Shown piece by piece: positions 57,404 to 64,000 of a stretch of 64,000 nt of DNA. The position numbers were made by a program, and so were the translations under genes. Source of the stretch: Martinezella rhizogenes. Lineage in GTDB: Bacteria; Pseudomonadota; Alphaproteobacteria; Rhizobiales; Rhizobiaceae. The notes under the pieces are model-generated. The model was not told the DNA's origin. It worked only from the letters and a program-made list of their open reading frames with translations, and did no database searches. How positions within the stretch are numbered: the stretch's first letter is position 1; each line of letters starts with the position of its first letter. The DNA is taken from the NCBI RefSeq assembly GCF_007002745.1, contig NZ_SGNY01000002.1:186001-250000 (forward strand), given 5' to 3'.

Positions 57404-58720
57404 CTAACGCGCGCCACGCTCACGGCGCAGCTTCGCCCACCAGTCGAGACGTTTGCGGATTTCCCGCTCGAAACCCCTGTCGGGCGGATCGTAAAAAGTC
57501 GTGCGGCCCATTTTTTCCGGGAAATAATCCTGTCCCGAAAAAGCATCCGGCTCGTCATGGTCATAACGGTAGCCGTCGCCGTACCCCTCGCCCTTCATCA
57601 GCTTAGTCGGGGCATTGAGAATGTGTTTGGGCGGCACCAGCGAGCCGTTTTCCTTGGCCGCCCGCATTGCCGATTTGAAGGCGGTGTAAACGGCGTTGGA
57701 TTTCGGTGCGGTGGCGAGATAAACGCAGGCCTGCGCCAGCGCCAGCTCGCCCTCGGGTGAACCGAGATAATCATAGGCATCCTTGGCGGCATTGCAGACG
57801 GCAAGCGCCTGCGGATCGGCAAGGCCGATATCTTCCACCGCCATGCGCACCAGCCGCCGCCCCAGATAAAGCGGATCTTCGCCGGCATCGAACATGCGGG
57901 CCAGATAATAAAGCGCCGCATCCGGATCCGAGCCGCGCACCGACTTATGCAGCGCCGAAATGAGATTGTAGTGACCGTCCTGGCTCTTGTCATAAACCGG
58001 GGCGCGTCGCTGCACGATGCGTGTCAGCCCTTCGGTATCGAAGGCCTCATCCTTGCGCGCCGCCCGCCAGACCTCTTCGGCAAGCGTCAGCACGGCGCGG
58101 CCATCGCCATCCGCCATGCGGATGAGGCTCGCTCGCGCGTCTTCCGTCAGTGGCAGAGGTTTGCCCTCCGCTTCCTCGGCGCGCTTCAGAAGTTCACTGA
58201 GACTATCCTCATCATGCGAACCAAATGTCAGCACCCGCGCCCGCGACAAAAGAGCGGCGTTGAGTTCGAAGGACGGGTTTTCGGTGGTGGCGCCCACCAG
58301 AATGATGGTGCCATCCTCCATCACCGGCAGGAAGCTATCCTGCTGGGCGCGGTTGAAACGGTGTATCTCGTCAACGAACAGCAGCGTCTGCCGGCCGTTC
58401 ATCCGGCGGGTACGCGCTGCCTCGAATACTTTCTTGAGGTCAGCGACCCCGGAAAAGATCGCCGAGATTTGCTCGAAAGCCAGCCCTGCCTCACCCGAAA
58501 GCAGACGGGCAACCGTCGTCTTGCCGGTTCCGGGCGGCCCCCAGAAGATCATCGAGCCCAAAGAGCCACTGTCGATCATCCGGCGCAGTACGCCCTCTTC
58601 ACCCGTCAGATGCGCCTGCCCGCTTACCTCGGCCAGTGTCTTAGGACGCAGGCGATCGGCAAGAGGCCGCCGATTGGCGACCTCGACAGGCACTTGCGGG
58701 GCGAAGAGGTCGTCACTCAT
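57404..58720 (-). CDS. rarA: Replication-associated recombination protein A
   Basis: A 438-residue AAA+ ATPase (RarA/MgsA). Walker A GPPGTGKTT at 61-69, Walker B TLLFVDEIHRFN, sensor GATTENPSFELN, then the C-terminal tetramerisation region with YRYDHDEPDAFSGQDYFPE. Helps stalled replication forks. Its start overlaps the stop of the Deg protease gene by 4 bp (ATGA), an unusual pairing of functions. Confidence 0.95.
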   Translation of the reverse strand: MSDDLFAPQVPVEVANRRPLADRLRPKTLAEVSGQAHLTGEEGVLRRMIDSGSLGSMIFWGPPGTGKTTVARLLSGEAGLAFEQISAIFSGVADLKKVFEAARTRRMNGRQTLLFVDEIHRFNRAQQDSFLPVMEDGTIILVGATTENPSFELNAALLSRARVLTFGSHDEDSLSELLKRAEEAEGKPLPLTEDARASLIRMADGDGRAVLTLAEEVWRAARKDEAFDTEGLTRIVQRRAPVYDKSQDGHYNLISALHKSVRGSDPDAALYYLARMFDAGEDPLYLGRRLVRMAVEDIGLADPQALAVCNAAKDAYDYLGSPEGELALAQACVYLATAPKSNAVYTAFKSAMRAAKENGSLVPPKHILNAPTKLMKGEGYGDGYRYDHDEPDAFSGQDYFPEKMGRTTFYDPPDRGFEREIRKRLDWWAKLRRERGAR

Positions 58721-60123
58721 CGCAGGAACTGCCGGATGCGCTGGCCGTCGCGCAGGATTTCGACCCGCCAGAAACCGGGATTGTCATCCAGCGCCTTCTC
58801 GACCGCAGCCGTGGAGCCGATATCCGCGCCATTCAGCGACAGGATCACGTCCTTCGGCTGGAAACCGACGCGATAGGCTGGCGAACCGCGCTTCACATCG
58901 GTGATGACCACGCCCGTCACCTGCGACGGCATGCGCAGCTCATCGGCAAGCTTGGGCGAAAGATTGGCGACGGTGGCGCCAGCGAAGGGATTGCGGCCTT
59001 CAACCAGGCGCTCATCACGCGGCGCGGTTTCCGGCGCCGTGTCGAGTGCGATGGTCAGCTTCTTTTCCTTGCCCTTGTCCATCACGGTAAGCTCGGCGGA
59101 TTTGCCGATGCCCGCCGTCGTCAGGCGATAACCCAGTGCATCGGGATGCTCGACCTCGAAACCATTGACGGCAGTAACAACCTGCCCCGGCTCGATGCCC
59201 GCCTTCTCCGCCGGGCCATCCTTGACGACACTGACGACCAGCGCCCCACGGGCGCGATGCAGACCAAGCGCCTCGGCGACATCAGAGGTTACGGGATCGA
59301 AAGTCGCGCCAATATAGGGCCGCTGAAAGTTTGCATCGCCGCGTTCGGCCGCAGCGACGAACACGCGGACGAGGTTGGCAGGAATGGCAAAGCCGATGCC
59401 GTTAGACCCGCCGCCCTTGGAGAAGATCGCGGTATTGATGCCGATCAGCTCACCGGCCATGTTCATCAGCGCACCACCGGAATTGCCGGGGTTGATGGAA
59501 GCATCGGTCTGGATGAAGAAGCCGAAATCGCCCTGCGTCACCTGATTACGCGCCAGACCCGAAACGATGCCGCTGGTCACCGTCTGGCCGACACCGAAGG
59601 GGTTGCCGATGGCCAGCACCAGATCACCCACCTCGATGGTGTCAGAATTGCCAAGCGACAGCACGGGGAACTGCTCCTTGGCATCGATCTGCAGAATGGC
59701 AAGGTCGATACGGTCGTCCTTCATCAGCACCTTGGAGGAAAACTCGCGTCCATCCGCCAGCGCTACCTTGATGTCGTCGGCACCATCGATGACATGGTTG
59801 TTGGTCACGACCAGACCGCCGGCGGTGACGATCACGCCCGAGCCGAGCGACGACTGCTTTTCCGTGCGGTTCGGCATCTGCTGGCCGAAGAACTGCTCGA
59901 AGAACGGGTCGCCGGCAAAGGGCGACAGACGCCGCTGCACGGCACGTTCGGCATAGACATTGACCACAGCACCCGCGGTGCGCTTGACCAGCGGCGCGAA
60001 GGAAAGCTGCATTTCCGTGTGGCTTGACGGTACGGTCTTGTTGTCCTGCGCCTGCGCGCCCGCGGGCAGGAGAATGAGCGCGGCGAAAAAGCCGGTGGAC
60101 AGATACTTCAACACGCTTCGCAT
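58717..60123 (-). CDS. Do/DegQ-family periplasmic serine protease
   Basis: A 468-residue HtrA protease. Signal peptide 1-26 (AGAQA-Q), trypsin-like domain with catalytic H110 (TNNHVIDG), D140 (RIDLAIL) and S215 (NPGNSGGAL), then two PDZ domains (about 265-350 and 370-465). Degrades or chaperones misfolded envelope proteins. Start at ATG 60123, because GAGGAAT sits six or seven bases upstream; three more upstream ATGs in frame lack one. Confidence 0.93.
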   Translation of the reverse strand: MRSVLKYLSTGFFAALILLPAGAQAQDNKTVPSSHTEMQLSFAPLVKRTAGAVVNVYAERAVQRRLSPFAGDPFFEQFFGQQMPNRTEKQSSLGSGVIVTAGGLVVTNNHVIDGADDIKVALADGREFSSKVLMKDDRIDLAILQIDAKEQFPVLSLGNSDTIEVGDLVLAIGNPFGVGQTVTSGIVSGLARNQVTQGDFGFFIQTDASINPGNSGGALMNMAGELIGINTAIFSKGGGSNGIGFAIPANLVRVFVAAAERGDANFQRPYIGATFDPVTSDVAEALGLHRARGALVVSVVKDGPAEKAGIEPGQVVTAVNGFEVEHPDALGYRLTTAGIGKSAELTVMDKGKEKKLTIALDTAPETAPRDERLVEGRNPFAGATVANLSPKLADELRMPSQVTGVVITDVKRGSPAYRVGFQPKDVILSLNGADIGSTAAVEKALDDNPGFWRVEILRDGQRIRQFLR

Positions 60124-60295
60124 GTGATTCCTCATCGTCATCAGTATGATGGAGTTATAACGCCAAAGCCTGTAAAGCAAAGAGCGGCAAGATGATGGCC
60201 AGCCTTTTCCCTGTGCAGGCCGGTTCCGGCAATTGGAACCACCGACGCCCCTTTTTGGTTTCATCCGCATCGATTGTCCTTGAAAGAAACGATCC

Positions 60296-60649
60296 ATGCA
60301 TCTGAAACAGACTTTCCTCGCCTGCGGCCTCCTCCTCTGCGCCTCCACTCTCGGCTCGCCAGCTTCGGCAGCCAGCTTTGATTGCACCAAGACCGATCTG
60401 GCGGCGGATGAAAAGGCGATCTGCGACAACCGTGCCCTGAACGACCAGGACGTGAAGATGGCCACCACCTTCGATATCCTCACCCAGCTGATGGCCATGG
60501 GCGCCCGTGACACACTGCGCGAGGAGCAGAGCCAATGGTTGAAGAAACGCCAGGAATGCGCGGCGGATGTCGCCTGCCTGACGGGCGCTTACGACGAGCG
60601 TATGAAGAAGCTCGGAGAAGCTTTCCAGAGCATCAACAGACCCCTTTAA
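60296..60649 (+). CDS. LprI-like (DUF1311) secreted protein
   Basis: A 117-residue periplasmic protein with a signal peptide (MHLKQTFLACGLLLCASTLG..., cleavage about 25). The mature part ASFDCTKTDLAADEKAICDNRAL..EQSQWLKKRQEC with four cysteines matches the LprI/DUF1311 family, some of which inhibit lysozyme. Divergent from the Deg protease across 172 bp. Confidence 0.88.
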   Translation: MHLKQTFLACGLLLCASTLGSPASAASFDCTKTDLAADEKAICDNRALNDQDVKMATTFDILTQLMAMGARDTLREEQSQWLKKRQECAADVACLTGAYDERMKKLGEAFQSINRPL

Positions 60650-60664
60650 TCGATACGGTGATTA

Positions 60665-61666
60665 TCAGGCTGCACGGATGATGTTCTCCATTAAACCGTG
60701 CAGCTGATCGCGATAACCGGTTCTGGCCGACGGCGCATCCTCACGTGAGGTCATGACCACGGACAGGCGCTTGGCGGGAACGATGTAGAGCATCTGCCCA
60801 CCATAACCCCAGGCGTAATAGACCTTTTCTCCCGCCATCTCCTTGATGAACCAGCAATAGCCGTATCCATCACCGTTGAAGACGGAGTTGGTGCGCTGTT
60901 GCCAGGACTGGTCGATCCATTCCTGCGAGATCAGCCGCTCACCGCCGGGCGTCACCCCGCCCCGCCGGTAAAGCTCGCCAAAGGCCAACAATGAGCGCGC
61001 CGTCATCGCCATCTGGTTACCGCCGAGATAAATGCCCTGCGGATCGCGCTCCCAGCCACCAATGGCAAATCCCTCCAGCGGCCGGAACCAGTCTCGCGCC
61101 AGAGAGAGCGTCGAGCGGCCGGAGGCCCTGGTCAATATCGCCGAAAGCAGATGTGTGGAGCCGGTGGAATAAAGCATGCCACCATCAGGCTCTCCGGCAA
61201 AACCGGACCCCAGCGCCATGCGCACCCAGTTGCGGCTGGCAACCCAGCGCCCATAATTCGGGCCGGACATGCGCTCCAGACCGGATTGCATCGAAAGCAG
61301 GTTGCCGATGGTGACCCTCTCCAGCCGCGGATCGGGATTCGGCGGAAAATCGCTGCGCAGGATGGTCGCAATCGGCTGATCGGCACCAGAGAGTATCTTC
61401 CGGTCGATCGCCATGCCGACCAGTGCCGAAATGACCGATTTCGATGCCGACTTGATGTTGGTGGAGCCGTTAAGGGTCGCACCATGATAGGCGCGGCTGA
61501 CAACCTCCGCCCCGTCGATGCTGACGATGACGGCCTTGAGGCTCGAAAGCGCATCCGCGTCCCTCAGCAATGGATCAAAACGGGCGCCATTTCCGGAGCT
61601 TTGCGCGCGCGCAAGCGGGGCGAAAGGCAGCGAGGCGATGAGGGCGAGTGCGGTTCGTCTTTTCAT
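60665..61666 (-). CDS. Serine hydrolase, class C beta-lactamase fold
   Basis: A 333-residue secreted or periplasmic serine hydrolase. The N-terminus (MKRRTALALIASLPFAPLARAQ) looks like a Sec/Tat signal; the catalytic S-x-x-K is SASK at 73-76, and a Tyr-type YSTG (about 165-170) and a C-terminal HxG-like YAWGYGGQ follow. Might be an esterase, D-aminopeptidase-like or beta-lactamase-like enzyme. ATG 61666 was chosen for the signal sequence; an in-frame ATG at 61684 would add six residues. Confidence 0.85.
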   Translation of the reverse strand: MKRRTALALIASLPFAPLARAQSSGNGARFDPLLRDADALSSLKAVIVSIDGAEVVSRAYHGATLNGSTNIKSASKSVISALVGMAIDRKILSGADQPIATILRSDFPPNPDPRLERVTIGNLLSMQSGLERMSGPNYGRWVASRNWVRMALGSGFAGEPDGGMLYSTGSTHLLSAILTRASGRSTLSLARDWFRPLEGFAIGGWERDPQGIYLGGNQMAMTARSLLAFGELYRRGGVTPGGERLISQEWIDQSWQQRTNSVFNGDGYGYCWFIKEMAGEKVYYAWGYGGQMLYIVPAKRLSVVMTSREDAPSARTGYRDQLHGLMENIIRAA

Positions 61667-61872
61667 GCTGATGAAGTTAGGCATCGCTACGCTACGGAAA
61701 AGAGCCGATGGACGAACATCACTCCAATGTGACCAAGATGAAGGCTGGCACCCGGTTGGATAGTTTCGAATTTTATCATGAAAACAGCATGTTGCGTGGA
61801 CTTGGAGAATGATCCTCTGAGGCAGTTGAATCAGTTTGCGAACCCCGACGCGGCATTCGCCGGAAGGGCATT

Positions 61873-61893
61873 AAAAAACCGCCCCGGAAGGCG
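61873..61893 (-). terminator. Terminator after ilvD
   Basis: On the complement, GCCGCC..GGCGGT stem (61890-61877 region) followed by six T (61873-61878). Located about 160 bases past the ilvD stop, beyond the repeat. Confidence 0.7.
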
Positions 61894-61930
61894 GCTGACT
61901 TGAGGATAGCAATCTTGCGTCACATGCCAC

Positions 61931-62015
61931 GTCATCCTCGGGCTTGTCCCGAGAATCCATCCACGTCGCACAAAATCGAAGGGTTGCAGATGCTCGGGAC
62001 AAGCCCGAGCATGAC
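61931..62015. repeat. Palindromic intergenic repeat, family A copy 5
   Basis: Longer and more diverged copy: GTCATCCTCGGGCTTGTCCC arm (61931-61950 region) and GCTCGGGACAAGCCCGAGCATGAC arm; compensating changes preserve both hairpins. Confidence 0.82.
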
Positions 62016-62051
62016 GGCCGAGAGGTATTCGCGTGTCAAAACCCTGCAGGC

Positions 62052-63887
62052 TTACTCCGGCAAAATCCGCACCGCGCCCTTGTCCGCGCTCGACGCAAAG
62101 GCCGCATAGGCCTTCAACGCCGTCGTGACATTGCGCTTGCGCGGTGCTACCGGCTTCCAGCCGAGCTCTTCCTGTTCGGCCCGGCGCGCTGCAAGTTCCG
62201 CATCCGTGACCTTGAGGTTGATGGTGCGGTTGGGAATATCGATCTCGATCAGGTCACCCTGACGCACGAGGCCGATGGCGCCGCCCTGTGCCGCTTCCGG
62301 CGAGGCGTGACCGATGGAAAGACCTGACGTGCCACCAGAGAAGCGACCGTCAGTGATCAGCGCGCAGGCTTTGCCGAGACCCTTGGATTTCAGGTAGCTG
62401 GTTGGATAGAGCATTTCCTGCATGCCCGGTCCGCCCTTCGGCCCTTCGTAACGGATGACGACAACATCGCCCGCCTTGACCTCATTGCCGAGAATACCCT
62501 TCACCGCGGCGTCCTGGCTTTCGTAAACGACGGCCGAACCGTTGAATTTCAGGATCGATTCATCAACACCCGCCGTTTTCACGATGCAGCCATCGAGCGC
62601 GATGTTGCCATAAAGCACGGCTAGACCGCCATCCTTGGAGAACGGCTTTTCGACCGAGCGGATGACGCCGTTATCGCTGTCGGTATCCAGATCATCCCAG
62701 CGCGAAGACTGGCTGAAGGCAACCTGGGTCGGCACGCCGCCCGGGGCCGCCTTGAAGAATTCACGAACCGTCTCGCTGTTGGTGCGGGTAATGTCCCAGC
62801 GATCGATGGCATCGCCCAGCGTCGCCTCGTGCACGGTATAGGTATCGCGGTTGATGAGACCGCCACGCTCCAGCTCGCCGAGAATGCGCATGATGCCGCC
62901 GGCGCGGTGAACGTCCTCCATATGCACGTCCTGCTTGGCCGGCGCGACCTTGGAAAGGCATGGAACCTTGCGGGAAAGACGGTCGATGTCCTCCATGCCG
63001 AAATCGACACCGCCCTCGTGCGCAGCAGCCAGAATATGCAGAACCGTGTTGGTGGAGCCGCCCATGGCGATGTCCAGCGACATGGCGTTCTCAAACGCCG
63101 CCTTGTTGGCGATTGTGCGCGGCAAAACGGTCTCATCATCCTGCTCGTAATAACGGCGGGCCAGATCGACGATCAGATGGCCGGCCTCGACGAAAAGGCG
63201 CTTGCGATCCGAGTGGGTGGCAAGCGTCGAGCCGTTGCCGGGCAGCGAGAGACCCAGCGCCTCGGTCAGACAGTTCATCGAATTGGCGGTGAACATGCCG
63301 GAACAGGAACCGCAGGTCGGGCAGGCAGAGCGTTCGATGATCTTGACGTCCTCATCGGAAATCTTGTCATCGGCAGCCGCCACCATGGCATCGACCAGAT
63401 CAAGCGCGACGGTCTTGCCATGCAGAACCACCTTGCCCGCTTCCATCGGGCCGCCGGACACAAAGACGGCGGGGATGTTGAGCCGCATCGCAGCATTCAG
63501 CATGCCGGGGGTGATCTTATCGCAGTTGGAAATGCACACCATGGCGTCAGCGCAATGGGCGTTGACCATATACTCTACAGAGTCAGCGATGATCTCGCGC
63601 GACGGCAGCGAATAAAGCATGCCGTCATGACCCATGGCGATACCGTCATCGACTGCAATCGTGTTGAATTCCTTGGCAACGCCGCCCGCCGCTTCGATTT
63701 CGCGGGCAACCAGCTGGCCGAGATCTTTCAAATGCACATGGCCCGGTACGAACTGCGTGAAAGAGTTGACCACCGCGATGATCGGCTTGCCGAAATCGCT
63801 GTCCTTCATGCCGGTGGCGCGCCAAAGGCCGCGCGCGCCCGCCATGTTGCGGCCGTGGGTTGTCGTTCTGGAGCGATAGGCTGGCAT
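62052..63887 (-). CDS. ilvD: Dihydroxy-acid dehydratase
   Basis: A 611-residue Fe-S dehydratase of valine/isoleucine synthesis. Starts [26 protein letters not shown]; substrate/cluster blocks [36 protein letters not shown] and [15 protein letters not shown] are present, giving the cluster cysteines. Monocistronic in view; the upstream end is near the window border, with a TTGCGGTTT/AAACCGCAA hairpin (63959-63985) about 70 bp before the start. Confidence 0.96.
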   Translation of the reverse strand: MPAYRSRTTTHGRNMAGARGLWRATGMKDSDFGKPIIAVVNSFTQFVPGHVHLKDLGQLVAREIEAAGGVAKEFNTIAVDDGIAMGHDGMLYSLPSREIIADSVEYMVNAHCADAMVCISNCDKITPGMLNAAMRLNIPAVFVSGGPMEAGKVVLHGKTVALDLVDAMVAAADDKISDEDVKIIERSACPTCGSCSGMFTANSMNCLTEALGLSLPGNGSTLATHSDRKRLFVEAGHLIVDLARRYYEQDDETVLPRTIANKAAFENAMSLDIAMGGSTNTVLHILAAAHEGGVDFGMEDIDRLSRKVPCLSKVAPAKQDVHMEDVHRAGGIMRILGELERGGLINRDTYTVHEATLGDAIDRWDITRTNSETVREFFKAAPGGVPTQVAFSQSSRWDDLDTDSDNGVIRSVEKPFSKDGGLAVLYGNIALDGCIVKTAGVDESILKFNGSAVVYESQDAAVKGILGNEVKAGDVVVIRYEGPKGGPGMQEMLYPTSYLKSKGLGKACALITDGRFSGGTSGLSIGHASPEAAQGGAIGLVRQGDLIEIDIPNRTINLKVTDAELAARRAEQEELGWKPVAPRKRNVTTALKAYAAFASSADKGAVRILPE

Positions 63888-63958
63888 GGTGTTTTCCTCG
63901 ATCTCTTGAACAGAAGGGCCGTCTTCCGCAGCGCGGTCAAAACAGCCTCTGCCCTATT

Positions 63959-63985
63959 TTGCGGTTTTTCTAGCGCAAACCGCAA
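63959..63985. repeat. Hairpin upstream of ilvD
   Basis: A 9-bp perfect stem TTGCGGTTT with AAACCGCAA around a 9-base loop, about 70 bp before the ilvD ATG. It might be the terminator of a gene beyond the right edge or part of the ilvD leader; no T-run is seen on either side long enough to decide. Confidence 0.4.
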
Positions 63986-64000
63986 GCCCTGTCACTGTCA

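Larger units (their letters stand above)
61667..62051. other. 385-bp region without a gene
   Basis: Contains the ilvD terminator and family A copy 5; the first 200 bases show nothing. Confidence 0.6.

Overview
The window is a GC-rich (roughly 60%), densely coded chromosomal segment of an alphaproteobacterium of the Rhizobiaceae. Gene content and protein sequences (RecA, AlaS, RpsD, Icd, the small Usg protein, cobT/cobS, a DivJ/PleC/PdhS-type kinase), the TTG-N11-CAA type SOS operator at recA, and many palindromic RIME-like intergenic repeats point to Agrobacterium (A. tumefaciens/fabrum group) or a very close relative. The organism call is inference from recognition, not from a database search. 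No phage, transposase, IS, CRISPR array, rRNA or convincing tRNA was seen.

Layout. 1-12.8 kb: end of an MFS efflux gene, two tandem inositol-monophosphatase-family genes, ttcA-like, glsA, rpsD, a TerC-family gene with a striking structured leader, a HerA-like ATPase, EamA- and LysE-type exporters, a GNAT, a DUF1127 gene with a previously uncalled 31-codon gene upstream, and murI. 12.7-24 kb: trmJ-like, icd, a decayed TetR remnant, a GST, a VOC protein, alaS, recA, and a pseudouridine catabolic pair (psuK, psuG). 24-38 kb: a large Pro/Glu/Ala-rich OmpA-family protein, a His/Arg-type amino-acid ABC importer without its ATPase, usg, a TPR-methyltransferase, an Lrp regulator, a UDG-like gene overlapping a nuclease gene, the cell-cycle-type histidine kinase, a DgkA-like gene, divergent cobT/cobS, a DUF1289 and an aspartyl protease gene, and then an AT-richer patch with one unknown gene.

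38.6-49.6 kb: an FMN riboswitch controls ribB. Then comes a self-contained carbohydrate locus: a ribose-type ABC importer plus SDR on the minus strand, divergent from a split transketolase, an FGGY kinase, a SorC-type regulator and a second SDR. This reads as uptake, oxidation/reduction, phosphorylation and C2-transfer of an unidentified sugar or polyol, and is the most interesting functional unit here.

49.7-64 kb: an ABC-2 exporter, a TauE/SafE permease, a gene-free 780 bp region holding an orphan terminator (possible sRNA) and a 249 bp composite inverted repeat, an extensin-like protein, a Cache-type chemoreceptor, DUF1883, an overlapping rarA/Deg-protease pair, an LprI-like secreted protein, a serine hydrolase and ilvD.
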